64,000 nucleotides of DNA from Membranipora membranacea (taxonomy: Eukaryota; Bryozoa; Gymnolaemata; Cheilostomatida; Membraniporidae): positions 2,604,001 to 2,668,000 of the forward strand of contig OU612068.1 of NCBI GenBank assembly GCA_914767715.1. Direction: 5' to 3'. How positions within the stretch are numbered: the first letter of the stretch is position 1; the number at the start of each line of letters is the position of its first letter. Under the pieces are notes generated by a model that was not told where the DNA came from, ran no database searches, and saw only the letters and a program-made list of their open reading frames with translations. Position numbers and translations under genes: made by a program. This document shows, one piece after another, positions 11,494 to 22,492 of the stretch.

Positions 11494-13030
11494 TTAGATT
11501 TGATTTGATTTGATTTGTATTCATTCAATCATCATGACAGATGGTACAGAATGCGAGCGATGGTATGGCATAGTAAAAACAACACACTAAAAATTATTTA
11601 TATACTAGACCGTTGTCATGATAGGTCATGAAAAAATTAAAAAAGCCTTTTCTCCGCCTTTCAGTCCTGCAGAGTTTTGGCCGAAAAATTTGTATAGCTC
11701 GAGAGGATGTTCTGGAATTCTTGTTGAAAAGTAGTTCACTAAAAAGAGGATGTGATTCATTATTCACTATACGCAGAAAATGTGAATATGAGATATCAAA
11801 AAGAAAATCACAGAGTTTTGGGATGCCTAAGACTGATAATCTATGATCGTATTCTAAATCTGGAAAAATTATCTTCAGAGCTGTTCTTTGTATTTTCTCA
11901 AGTCTGTCGCGGTTATGTTCGCCTAGCAAGGAATACCAGGCCGGAGCAGCATAGCTAAGCTTTGAGCGTATGTTGCTCAAATAAAAAGCTTTTAAGCCAT
12001 CACTGTTTAGTCCAATTGTCTTTAGTTTCCTCATTAAAAATAATCTTGAGCTACAAGCTGATACTAAAGAGTCTACATGTTTGTTAAAAGACAACTTATT
12101 ATCAATAAAAACCCCTAAAAATTTTGTGAATGAATTTGGAGAAAAAGATAAATCATCAACCACAACATCTTGTTTATAATGATGCTTATGGCTCAAACTA
12201 GAGTTCATCACCTCGGTCTTTTCTGGGTTCAGCTGCATGCTATTATCTGCTGCCCATCTTTGAGTGGATATAACTGCTGGTGACACTGCTGATGTATTGT
12301 TATAGTTGGTGACTGACGTATAGAAGGTGGTGTCATCAGCGTAATTAATATGATTGAACCCTTCAGCAGAAAGATCATTGGAGTATATGAGCCATAACAC
12401 GGGGCCCAGCTTGGTTCCCTGAGGGGCGCCTACACTGCTGCATATATAGCTTGATTGCCGATCTCCATACCTGACACATTGCATTCTCATATCTAGAAAG
12501 TTTGATATTAGAGAGATGATACGAGGATTGAAGTTGTATCTCTCCATCTTTTCAATGAGAATGGCAGGCTGCAAACGGTCGAACGCCTTTGAAAAGTCCA
12601 TCGCAGCACTTTTGATAAACTTCACGTTAGGATTGTCGAGCTCAGATGTGAAGTCGTCAAGAAGTTTTATTAATGCATCTACAGTGCCAATGTTTGGTTG
12701 GTATGCAAATTGGGCAGGGTCAATTTCGGCTTCAAGCTTCGATCTCATTTTGTTTATTATGACCTCCTCAGAGAGCTTCCCTAAGTGGAATAAAATTGAG
12801 ATAGGTCGATAATCCTTGTACTTCGATGGGCAAGCTATTTTAGGGATAGGTCGGATTTGTGCTCTCTTCCACTTATTGGGAAATTCCGAGGTGTCTAGCA
12901 TCGAGTTGATGATGTTATGTAACGGCAACCATATGTCTTCTTTCCCTTCCACTGAGACCCATGTTGGGAAATCTTCAGTCGATGTTGATTTTCCCACATC
13001 TAATCCTTTACAACTCCCTAATCATAATAT
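11494..13030 (-). mobile_element. 5'-truncated non-LTR retrotransposon with open RT frame
   Basis: The element contains the RT frame below. It ends on its 3' side with a short tail of about four ATTTG units (plus strand) near 11497-11520, as in many CR1/L2-like LINEs. Coding similarity fades upstream of about 13030 (plus-strand coordinate), so the endonuclease half is missing. No target duplication could be assigned. Confidence 0.8.
11594..12997 (-). CDS. Non-LTR retrotransposon reverse transcriptase, 467 aa, N-terminally truncated
   Basis: The frame encodes most of a reverse transcriptase, the enzyme that copies LINE RNA into DNA at the nicked target. Visible motifs are KYKDYRPIS (about 59-67), the MDFSKAFD box with the first catalytic Asp (about 133-140), VGAPQGTKLGP (about 189-199), the YADD box (219-222), KFLGV, and a C-terminal domain with SYAAPAWYSLL and LEKIQRTALK. 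The apurinic endonuclease domain expected upstream is absent, so the copy is 5'-truncated. The first ATG need not be a real start. The long uninterrupted frame suggests a fairly recent insertion. The clade is probably CR1/L2/Rex-like, which I cannot resolve by eye. Confidence 0.9.
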   Translation of the reverse strand: MGKSTSTEDFPTWVSVEGKEDIWLPLHNIINSMLDTSEFPNKWKRAQIRPIPKIACPSKYKDYRPISILFHLGKLSEEVIINKMRSKLEAEIDPAQFAYQPNIGTVDALIKLLDDFTSELDNPNVKFIKSAAMDFSKAFDRLQPAILIEKMERYNFNPRIISLISNFLDMRMQCVRYGDRQSSYICSSVGAPQGTKLGPVLWLIYSNDLSAEGFNHINYADDTTFYTSVTNYNNTSAVSPAVISTQRWAADNSMQLNPEKTEVMNSSLSHKHHYKQDVVVDDLSFSPNSFTKFLGVFIDNKLSFNKHVDSLVSACSSRLFLMRKLKTIGLNSDGLKAFYLSNIRSKLSYAAPAWYSLLGEHNRDRLEKIQRTALKIIFPDLEYDHRLSVLGIPKLCDFLFDISYSHFLRIVNNESHPLFSELLFNKNSRTSSRAIQIFRPKLCRTERRRKGFFNFFMTYHDNGLVYK

Positions 13031-13286
13031 ATCGTTTAAAACACAAAGATGCAAGAGTTGTCCAAACATACATAGGAGGAGGACAACTCTACTGATGAAT
13101 TTTATTGAATCTTAAAGGTCATAATATACCTATGGCCACCTGATGAATTTCTGTTTCTTTTTGTAGGAGGGTTACTTGTAGGCAGATTTTATTCTAAGGT
13201 AAACTTGATACTAGCCATATGCATGGCGAGCAATGCAGTGACAAACATCATTATACCCTATGTGCATAGGATAGGACGGTATCCGG

Positions 13287-13620
13287 ACATTTTCCCAATG
13301 TCATTTTCCCACCAAGCCATTTTCCCACCTCCCTTTATCCCACCAAGCCATTTTCCCACCAAGCCATATTCCCACCGAGCCATTTTCCCACCACGACATT
13401 TTCCCACATATCCGTTTTCCCACTAGGACGATTTCTCACTGATCCATTTTCTCAACGGGATGTTTTCCCACCAACCTGTTTCCCCACTATGATGTTTTCT
13501 CACCAAGCTGTTTTCCCACCTGGATGTTTTCTCACTAATCCATTTTTCCACCTGGACGTTTTCCCACCAATCCATTTTTCCACCCGGCTGTTTTCCCACT
13601 TGCCATTTTCCCACTGTGGT
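13287..13620. repeat. 16-bp tandem array with constant core and variable spacer, about 21 copies
   Basis: Units are 16 bp. A well-kept block (TTTTCCCAC) alternates with about seven bases that change from unit to unit, for example CAAGCCA, CGAGCCA, CACGACA, TAGGACG and TGATCCA. Copies stay in register across almost the whole array. It ends in a run of T. Confidence 0.9.
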
Positions 13621-15255
13621 TTTTTTTTTCAAATGAACGCTGGTAGCTTATTTTTAATTTTTTCTTCTACTCTTTTTCAGGCATTAAAAATGTTAATTGA
13701 AAGTAGTTTTAGAGTCTCATCATAAAAGTTTTGTCGTTCCTTTTTTGTTCTAGAATCCTAAAGTCTATGACCGTTGGTGTTAAAAATGCTGATCGAGGTT
13801 ATGAAAATGACTTGAACAGTTTTTTCATGATTTTTCACAATTTTGCTCTTGTACGATTCCTTGTAATAACGCATAGTTGTGTTCACCTACACTGATGTCT
13901 GAGCTGTATTGATGACAGCATTTTGTATCCCGTTCTAACCAATGTTCAGTTAGCTCGGTCTTAGAGCTAACATTGTTCTTGTGTTATGTAAATGACTTAC
14001 CCAACCATGTGGACTGTAAAGCAGCCTATTTTCAGATTGCACACTCATGTATCAGACCATTAGACATATTTGTCTGCATAGACTGAGACATGGTGTATAT
14101 GTTGTTCAATGTCACTAAACGCTCAATCATGTGCTTCAATCAGATACCATATGTGCTGGGCACCGACTACACTCTCAACTGGGCCAAACTTGACACTATG
14201 CCTCAGAGCAAATATCTTGTAGTTCAGAGCAATCAATGAAGTTTTGAACAACACACATAAAAAAAGTCACCAAGGCTAGGCTAGGTATGATAAAAAGGGC
14301 TCTCTACGGTGCCACCAAAGAGGCCAAACTACTCGTGTACACAAGCCTTTGTAGCCACATGTTGAAGATCCCTCGTCGGTATGGGACCTTGAATACCAGG
14401 TTCATGACATTGAATTAGCTCAACAAGTTAATTTTAACTACTCCTGAAACTTTTAAGGAAACCTCTTTGAACAAAAAAATAAATTATAAAATACTGGGCC
14501 AGAATATAGGTTTGAGCTCGAAGTGAGCAAACGTCGCAAAAAAAGAGTAACAAGTCTCCTGCTGAGAATGGTGTCAAATTAAATATTGCAAGCATACTCA
14601 TATGATAAGCTTATGAACATACACGGCTGCCTGATGTGGCAGTAAAAAGAGCTGTTTCTAGGGGTGAACCTCGATCCATTTACACAAAATCCTCAGCCTA
14701 CAACAACAGCAGCTATACATACATTACATACCACATCACATATGAAATGAACTATGAAGATCAGTCAATAAGTTATTGAATAACGAACGCTACTGTCAAA
14801 TCAATGCTGGAATAGCAACAAACCTGACCACAACTTATCTGATCAAAACATGATAACAGATGAGGCATACTCAAGGCAAGGAGTACTCCTTGCTCAATTT
14901 GTATCAAAGCTCTAGTATGTACTAAAGAAGAAGAGTTAAGAGGTAAACCAAAATACAGGCCACTTTTTTTAACATCCAAATGTACACAACTCAATGACAC
15001 TGGCAATAAAGCAGACATGCTAGAAAAAGGCCAATGAAAAGAGCTATTGTAATTATAAAGAACCAATAAGGTTTTAGCTAACAGTGTTTATACAATGAGA
15101 GGGAATGTCAAGGTGTCAAGGTCAAATTACAATGAGTAAATCCAGAGCTAGTATAAGCTTTGGTAAATCAAGTCATATGACTGAATTACATATATCTATT
15201 AAAATTGAGGCTTAGTTTGCTATCCTGCGACTAGGCCAATAAACTGCAATTCAAT
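13621..15255. other. Non-coding interval with a LINE remnant
   Basis: No host gene is recognised between the 16-bp array and the first GST exon. The LINE remnant at 14120-14410 is the only interpretable piece. The frame at 14773-15066 (minus) has no recognisable features. Confidence 0.4.
14120..14410 (+). mobile_element. Decayed LINE reverse-transcriptase remnant
   Basis: Translation gives GTDYTLNWAKLDTMPQSKYL, then after stops KARLGMIKRALYGATKEAKL and LVYTSLCSHMLKIP. This order matches the region after the YADD box in CR1/jockey-type LINEs (the KYLGV segment, then the RTLGFLRRNL-type helix, then the LVRPHLEYA-type segment). Stops show that it is dead. Confidence 0.6.
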
Positions 15256-18200
15256 ATGGTGGTTTTAGTAGTAAAAAACTGTCTGACAAAAGCTAATACC
15301 AATACCACACCCTTGTTGTGTCTGATGAGTAGCATTCATACATTTGTACACAGATTCAGACAGTCAACTAGTGTACTGTCAAATTGTAGATATTCTGCTT
15401 ATAATACACATGCTGTTGCTGTAAACACAACATCCCTTGCAAGCAGGTTGTACAATGGCCCTCCTATTGGACGGTGCAGAGGACGGAGTGGCAGTATATC
15501 TAGAGCAATTGCAACCAGTAGTAGGAATTTAAAAATGGTAAGTGTGTTCTTCTGACTTCTATGGGTTCAGGGATTCAAAAGCCTTGACATTAATCGAAAT
15601 ATTTATACTGCTTTGATTGAGCCCCACACCTACAGGCTGGCTCTGGCAACAGCTGTGTAGTGTGTCAGGTAACAGGCCTGTTCTTAAAACAACAGGAGAA
15701 ACTAACTTGCATCAATTGTTCGTAGATTTTATAATTCCGAATAATCTTTCTACTCACAACAAAGGTAATACGCTCGGCCTTTCTAATGTAGCTACCACTA
15801 ACCCCAGAGTTGAGTCATCCTGTTCTGACCATTTTATTAGAACTGATAAGATCAGAGACCACCGAAAAGAAGCAAAACTCAGTTGGACAGATCATAGCTT
15901 AGCTCACTGGTCAGAGTGATGTTTGATCAATTTCGATTCATTTGTCTGTGTTCAGAGTTGCTCCCGGTTCATTAAAGGGAAAACAACTCCGAATTTAGGC
16001 AAATGTATCCAAATTTTTCGAGCATGGGTGGGCAACCTTTTTCTAAAAATGGCCAAATTTTACACAGGCTCAATACAAAAGGGCGCAACATATCTCTCAG
16101 GTGTAAAATCGGAACCGGAGTAACAATTTTGTACAAACTAAAACAGTTTTATGTGTAAAAGCTGTGGTATGTTGCAAGGAACTTCAGCTCAACAGTGATA
16201 TTAATTTAAAAAATCTTGTGAAGTTTTGTGGTGTGATGTTTGATCTGGCTGGGTACATGACTGTGTCCCAATTTTGCATGTGTATGGAAAAGGGCAGGGT
16301 GGTTGTGGGAGGAATGCTGTAGCGCCCCTCCGCAATGGGGAAGTTTTTTACGAATGCTTGTAAAATTAGATTCAATCTGGAACATGTTAGCAATAAAGCA
16401 GGAGCATTTGTAACATGAAAACTTGTAATACTCATTTGCATTTCTTGTTCAAAGTGACAGATTTGCTAAAAAAAATAATTACTATGATATAAACAGAAAG
16501 TTTTATTCGATTTTCTAAAGGTCACCGTTCTGGGTTATTTTGAAAATAAAGCACTTGAAAAAGGATTTAAAGACTTTGTTTGAGGCTGCTCTTTTGTATC
16601 ACATCTTATTCTCCATATTTTTATTCTATCATGTGAGCGATTTTCAGCTTTAGAATCCAAATATTGAGGAAGTTATGGCCTCTCAAACTTCCAGGGTGAT
16701 TGCCTTCAATCGGCATTGGGAATAAGCGGATGTTTCCCCTGGGGTATGTCACAACCATAGACATGTGACATAGACATTATGAGTTATTAGTTAATACACT
16801 AATAATCACATAATAATTGATGATCAAAATTCAGACCTGGGTGGGAATCGTTACCTATAGGCAACGACGCTACCATCACGCCACTTGTACCAAATAGGTT
16901 AGCTGGTTGTGACGTACCCTAGGGATTGCCGGCTGATTTTTACTGCCGATAAATTGCCGTCACCTTGGAAGTTTGAGAGGCCATAACTTCCTCAATATTT
17001 GGATTCTAAAGCTGAAAATCGCTCACATGATAGAATAAAATATGGAGAATAAGATGTGATACAAAGGTGCAGCCTAAAACAAAGTCTTTAACACCAATAC
17101 AGTTAAGATTATTATGTCTAGAAACAGCTTTGGAAGCTACATGCTTTATGCTGAATGGCCATTATTTTGAAATATATTGTGCCTACATACTTGAATATCA
17201 AGAATACAAAATGCGAAATAGGAATCGAAATGAATGTGTAATAAAACTTTTAGGCATAGGGCCACAATCAGCCCGCAAAAGATTGTTCATTAGGCAGCAC
17301 TGGAAAAAAGGCCGCAGGTTGCCGACAGCTGATCTAGAGTTATGCAGGACTTTTACTTCTACCCAATAGGAATTGGCGGTGTAAAATTCTAAAATCTGAC
17401 AATATCTGACAAACACAACTATGTCTGAGAATTAAACCCACAGCTTATTTTGCAGCCCATTAGGAAATCGTTACTGAGACATAATTCATCTCATGTCATG
17501 GTATACACTGCCTGGTAAAAAAAAATACAGTGGCACGCTTTTAACGAATAAGAATATCTATGATTGGTGTTACACGTCACAAATACAACGACACAACAAA
17601 TTATATAGGCTTTTTTGTCTAGATAAAAAATTGACGTAATAAGGAGATTGCAATTGCCGCTATCTGAACTAATGTGAAAAAGCAAATTAAATGACAAAGA
17701 TAATGACAGGTTCATGGGCAGCTACTATAGAGAACTGAATAATAGTATAATCTGTGACAAGTTTGCATGAATGAATGAAAATAATTAAGAAATCATAGCT
17801 GCTGTTATTTAAACTCACATGGGAGAAGTGTAATTATAGCAATGAGTAAAGCAGGGGCGTCTTTCAATTAGAAAGAATGATACTTTACTAAAGCAAGTTA
17901 TCACTATCACATCGCTCAAAATTATCACTCACTTGGTATTTCAATTAAAAGAAATTGTTCCCAAATCGCTCACTCAGATTGTATATAGTTCCATCAATGG
18001 CTGAGCGGTTTGAAAGCGAGACCCCTAGAAGGTATTGCTCACTCACTGAGTGAGCGATCAGATTTGTTTTGGCTATTTCTAATTGAAAGACCACCCCAGA
18101 TTACATGACAAGACAACAAAATAATCTAAAATCCCACTTCTAGGAGCACAGAGTTTAACAAAGGGTTTATCTGCCCCCTTTAGTGATTAGCCTTTGAACC

Positions 18201-21200
18201 ATAGAAATTTCTATCAAGGCAGATGGCTTTGAACCATTGATAATACTATTAAAGCAGTTTTAAACATTTTGCCCAGGCACTAAGGCTTAAATGATTTGCT
18301 CAGGTATGACTGTTCTTTTAGATATTAGCCTTTGAACCATAGAAATTTCTATCTGAGCAAATTTTTCCATTTATATTTTTATTAAAGCAGATTTTACACA
18401 TTTTGCCCAGGCACTTAGGCTTTGCTCTGATGAGTGATTGAGGATTACTCATAGACAAAACATTTTTATGCAATTGCATAGACATAGACAAAACTATGTC
18501 TATGGGATTGAATAAAATTGGCTAGAAAAAGCCAAACAAACTGGTGCTGGCTGTTGCAAGTTTTCTATGTCATAGCATCAACTGCTGTTTTTTCATAACT
18601 TGACAATAATTGAGGATTGATGGGCAAAACTGTAGGTGTTTATTGTGTGCAAAAATAGGGCTCAGCTGCCACATAAGCTGTCAGAAGTCCCCTATGAGAA
18701 CCGCTTCATGGGCATTGCCATAATACCACCTCGAACTATCGTTTTCGGTGGGATCAGTTTTAATGCGTTATGGGATAATGTTCTTAAAAGGACAGCATCT
18801 TTAACCAAACCAAAACCATATTGGAAGTTTGAAAAGGCAGACATAACAAATATCACCATGGACTGTTACTCTCTACATTGTTAAATCACCTCAGATAGCT
18901 CTATATAGCTTGCCTTAAAGATCGCACCCCTCGCACAACCTTTTCGAACATGCCACCTAGTCCTGGTACTGCATGAAACTGTGTCACTCGGACTATAATA
19001 ATTATATAAACCAACACATATGCAATACCTTAGAGCAGGGTGATTCAAACCTCTTTAGTGGTCCATAGCAAGTAAAAAGCGCAGCTCAAATACTGTACGC
19101 CAACTAGACAACATCCCCCCTAACAACAATACTACTATAGCTGAATCTTTTGCTGACTCCTTTGCTCTGTGTTTTCTAATGATGATGGTTATATCCCTGC
19201 AACCGCCCTCAAACTAAATCATCTCCTATACAGTTCGATCCGCGGGGGTGGGGGGTCCTAACACAGCTCACCAAACTTGATCCACGAAAAGGTGCTGGCC
19301 CGGATGAGCTTTCCCCTGCACTTCAGACAACACAAGACTGGAAAACAGCCAACATAGTACCGATCTTCAACAAAAGAAGTCGAACAGACCCGCTGTATTA
19401 CAGGCCAATATCACCCACTTCTATAAAAGTAAAGTTCTGTCTCCAGTAAGCCAGGTTAGGAGAACCTCTTTCCACAAATACAAGGAGCCTCTCCCATTAT
19501 CTATCCTCAGAAATCATTGTCATCAGTTAAATTCAATTTTTACTTTGAACATGTCTGCACCTATCTACTGAAAATCCTTTGAACAGCGCTGCATAATACA
19601 CTTACCTTTGTTAATTCTAAACTGTGGAGGGGATTGGATGTCGATTCCCGCACATCCTCTCATTTAAGCACCTGTAAGTTTGGTGAGGTAAGGTTCACAG
19701 AAAATAAAAACCAGTGACTATTAGCGGATCTATCAAAATCCATGTATTCACAATATTGTCACTGTCAGGTAACTCTACCACACTTTTTGTACATTAAAAA
19801 AGAAAATTAATCTGATAGTTAGCCTGCATCTTGACTGGACAGGTGGTCTCACCAGAGACCATAGATAATGTAGTCTATAGATATCTATAGTCTCTGGTCT
19901 CACAGCAACTGAATGCTGTGAATCCATGCTCTGCTTCCAGCAAACCAGCACATGCAGAGTGTGTCGATTGCATTGAGCTATCATAATGTGCTATGCCATT
20001 GTGCTGACACCACAGTTAATACTAAGAGCCTATGATCATGTATATTCTGATCGTTTTTGTATAGGTACAAGCTGAAGGAGAACCAACACATCAGGATAAG
20101 TTAATTTACTTTCATGCCAGAGCACGTGGGGAACCTATAAGAATCCTCCATGCTTTAGCTAATAGGCCTTTGTTAGAAGAGAGAATAAAGAAAGGCAAGG
20201 GGTGGGAAACATCAAAACAGGGTAAGTCATGGTGTAGTCCACTTACATAATTAAATGAATTTAAGTTGTGGCTTTGCCAGGCTTATATTCCTGTATCACT
20301 TTGTATAAGTTGATTGACATATGCTAATCTGACTCTGGTCTTCTGACTTTCTAAGCGTCCTTCACTCAAACCTTAACAACGCATTCTCCTCGACCTTAGA
20401 AGCTTATAATGTAACCAGGTTAACTGGGAGGATTGCACTCGCGCCGAAACCCATCCAGGTTTCCAGACAGATTTTTGCAATATATTAGATAATCTTCCCC
20501 GATGATCTAGTTAATCAAAAACAGGACAATAATAGTATGTTTTTTAGACAGCCTCTTCAATGTGTTGCCAATTCTGAGATTCTGAGTTGCGAGCACCCTC
20601 GCCATTCTGTGCTTGTAACTTGGTATTACCAAAAGTCTGAGGAGGGCAGTCTATGATATTATATTCTATTATAGTGGAAAGGAGTTAAGATTGGGCCAAG
20701 TTGCCATTTCGTTTTCAGCACTTTTGATCTCAACCGCATAGTCTGGTGAACGTTTTGCTGAAATTGGTTGATGGTTAAACAGGTCCTTAAATATCATTTT
20801 AATAGCAAGAGTTTTCATATGCAAAGACAATAACTTGATAATCCTTATTTTCCAGAGTATCCATTAGGTCAGTTGCCAGTCTACAAATCTGCTGAAGGTG
20901 AACTGATCATGTCTAACTCTATCGCCAGATATGTCGCTAAAAAATATGGTAAGACAATGCGTTTTAATAAATAATAGACAGATATTTGCAAGACCGGTCA
21001 TTGTATAGATTTGACTTTGGTAGACTTGACATTCTATAGCTATGTGTGATTATCAATAATGTTTATATATTATATATTATATATTATATATCTGCCCCTC
21101 AGATAGTCTTTAACCGGCCAGCTACAGATCAGATTTGTATGGATGCACTTCATTTGAGTTTGGAGTTTCACTTTAAGTTATGCTCATTCATTTTCCATTT

Positions 21201-22118
21201 TTTTAAACAGGTCTAATGGGCAGCAATATCTGGGAGGAAGCCCTCAATGATATGATACAGGAGATTTGTTTCGCTTCGTTTGAGGATGTTGGGCGTAGAT
21301 GGTATTTTTGGAAGTTGTTTAAATTTAGTCAAGAGCCTAAGAACCCAGATAAAATACACGCTGAGCTGAGAGAAAATCTAACTGCCTCAGTAAGACACAT
21401 ACAATCAATAGCGGAGGAAAACGACAAAAAATACATAATCAGTGACAAGGTAAATGAAGTTGTAGTTTTTGAGCATAGGTAGTGAGGGTAGTGATATAGT
21501 ATCATTCTCTTCATAGAACTGGAGGTTGACACTTGTAGTTTCTAAAGACTCCTACAAAATTATGGATTGTTACTGATGGAAAACATCCTTGATGTCAGTA
21601 GGGTGAGATAGTTCTGCAAAGTACAGTTATAATAATGTGAGGTTTTGAGTTTGACCATGTGAGATTTTAAAGAGGTTGCGAGCCTTTGGCATATCAGGCT
21701 GTTTGTTGCCTTTTGAGGGTAGGGAGAAGCCAAGGTAAACCACTTGAGAGCGAGGATAAAACCTGGGACTCTCACATGATAGCTATTAATGTGATCAATT
21801 GCGATAAAGCTTATTGTTGGTGAATGTGCTCACTATGTACTGATTAGAGCTTCTTGTACTTCTGAGTTGTATGTCAATGTTCAGAAGAAAACAACTTGTG
21901 TGCAGTTTGATTAGAGGATTTATTTGTTATTACTTATATTACAGATGATGTTAGCTGATGTTTCTCTTTACACAAACCTTGAGTTCTGGCAGCAGTGTAT
22001 TGAGGACAGTATGAGTATCACTCCTTGGGTGGAACAGTTCGTGAAGAAAGTCAGGAGTGAGGAATCTATCAAAGATCACATAGCAGGCCGTCCAAAATCT
22101 CTGGTGTTCGGATTGTGA
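15256..22118 (+). CDS. Sigma-like (prostaglandin D synthase-type) glutathione S-transferase, five exons
   Basis: Exons are 15256-15537, 20065-20221, 20856-20948, 21211-21449 and 21945-22118, all with GT-AG junctions and matching phases (314 codons). Exon 2 begins the thioredoxin-like GSH-binding domain: KLIYFHARARGEPIRIL carries the catalytic Tyr and the RGEPIR motif. Exon 3 has the cis-Pro segment GQLPVY and the GSH-binding ELIMSNSIARYVAKKYG. Exons 4-5 form the helical C-terminal domain with MLADVSLYTNLEF and a final IKDHIAGRP. The family conjugates glutathione or isomerises prostaglandin H2. The last codon of exon 1 is an ATG that could be a cytosolic start (MVQAEGEPTH...). The preceding 93 codons are open, lack Asp and Glu entirely and are rich in Arg and Ser, as in a mitochondrial presequence. 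A hAT transposon begins 16 bp after the stop. The fold is certain; exon 1 is less so. Confidence 0.9.
15640..15900 (+). mobile_element. Possible LINE endonuclease-domain remnant
   Basis: The open frame includes ETNLHQLFVDFI, GNTLGLSNVATTN and SCSDHFI. These recall the end of LINE apurinic endonucleases (a QLVDFPT-type segment, a LDLVLTN-type segment and the terminal SDH). The match is partial and by eye only. Confidence 0.4.
16571..17087. mobile_element. TTAA-flanked fold-back transposon with about 185-bp inverted arms
   Basis: Arms of roughly 185 bp (from 16571 and back from 17087) are inverted copies with modest divergence. Ends read AGACTTTGTTT and AAACAAAGTCT. TTAA lies on both sides (16567-16570 and 17088-17091), the target used by piggyBac and Kolobok elements. 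There is no coding sequence. A tRNA-like segment sits in the centre. Confidence 0.8.
16834..16887 (-). repeat. tRNA-like segment in the centre of the fold-back element
   Basis: On the minus strand TGGCGTGATGGTAGCG resembles a tRNA D-arm/A-box and GGTAACGATTCCCACC resembles a T-arm/B-box. Only about half a tRNA can be drawn and no acceptor stem pairs. Best read as a SINE head or a captured tRNA fragment. Confidence 0.45.
17852..18099. mobile_element. Short MITE with hAT-like inverted ends
   Basis: The left end CAGGGGCGTCTTTCAATTAG and the reverse complement of the right end (CTGGGGTGGTCTTTCAATTA) match over about 20 bp. The interior is non-coding and contains repeated TCGCTCACTC motifs. The CAGGGG-type ends suggest the hAT superfamily, but the 8 bp flanking each side do not match, so boundaries or superfamily may be wrong. 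Confidence 0.6.
18185..18425. repeat. Diverged tandem duplication of about 120-140 bp
   Basis: AGCCTTTGAACCATAGAAAT and, further on, TTTTGCCCAGGCACT occur in the same order at 18185-18304 and 18322-18425. Confidence 0.75.
18477..18504. mobile_element. Micro-palindrome, CATAGAC family, degenerate flanks
   Basis: Perfect 11-bp arms CATAGACATAG and CTATGTCTATG surround a 6-bp loop. The flanks GCAATTG and GGATTGA do not match exactly, so a target duplication is not demonstrated. Family membership rests on the CATAGAC ends shared with 1597. Confidence 0.4.
19060..19430 (+). mobile_element. Decayed LINE reverse-transcriptase remnant
   Basis: The translation contains AESFADSFALCF, then LTKLDPRKGAGPDELSPALQ, then DWKTANIVPIFNKRSRTDPL and YYRPISPTS. 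This is the N-terminal part of a LINE reverse transcriptase (the KAxGPDxIP segment, then the WKxAxVxPIxKKGxR segment and YRPISL). Frameshifts separate the pieces. Confidence 0.75.
19853..19896. mobile_element. Micro-palindrome, CAGAGAC family, 44 bp, with 7-bp direct repeats
   Basis: It begins CAGAGACCATAGATA and ends TATCTATAGTCTCTG. It is a longer relative of the 28-bp copy at 7046, with about 16 extra bases in the middle. GTCTCAC flanks it exactly on both sides (19846-19852 and 19897-19903). Confidence 0.65.
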
Positions 22119-22492
22119 TAGACAATCTCCGGGTCATACATGACAAGTAACCCGATTTGGTCGGGTAACACCAGATATTGGGACCACTCACCCTATGAGA
22201 CCAGATGACCCTATAACCACCCCACTTTTGCACCCAAGAGCTTAGCAAAATATTTTGCTTGTAATTTCTTCACTAGGTTGTCAATGAAAACATAATACTA
22301 AAGTGATTTGCTTGGCTCACTGCCATGAGATCTTGTTTTTAACCAATTAGAACCAATAAATCTTAGTCTGAATTACTTCATATGGTTAATTCGACTAAAC
22401 ACTTATATTTCCGAATAATTTACCTAATATGTATCAGTCCTCATAAGGGAATTCTCAACTAAGTGCTAAACTTCTTCTTGCGGGCTTTAACC

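Larger units (their letters stand above)
15538..20064. other. GST intron 1, 4.5 kb, loaded with repeats
   Basis: The intron runs from donor GTAAGT to acceptor TATAG. It contains a possible LINE endonuclease remnant, a TTAA-flanked fold-back element, a hAT-like MITE, a local duplication, two micro-palindromes and another LINE remnant, each listed separately. I see no nested host gene; the frame at 18636-18884 has no recognisable domain. Confidence 0.6.

Noticed and set aside
13287-13620. CRISPR-like array (constant core, variable spacer)
   Set aside because: Units are only 16 bp, with seven-base spacers, in an animal genome and without cas genes; it is a minisatellite.
13967-13989. Another short palindrome (GTTAGCTC...GAGCTAAC) as a micro-insertion
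   Set aside because: Its arms fit none of the three families and the flanks ATGTTCA and ATTGTTC do not match as direct repeats.
16020-16130. hAT-like MITE end (GGGTGGGCAACCTTTTTC)
   Set aside because: The motif recalls vertebrate hAT ends, but no inverted partner end was found nearby.
18636-18884. 82-aa plus-strand open frame in GST intron 1
   Set aside because: No recognisable family and no splice sites that would join it to the GST exons in phase.
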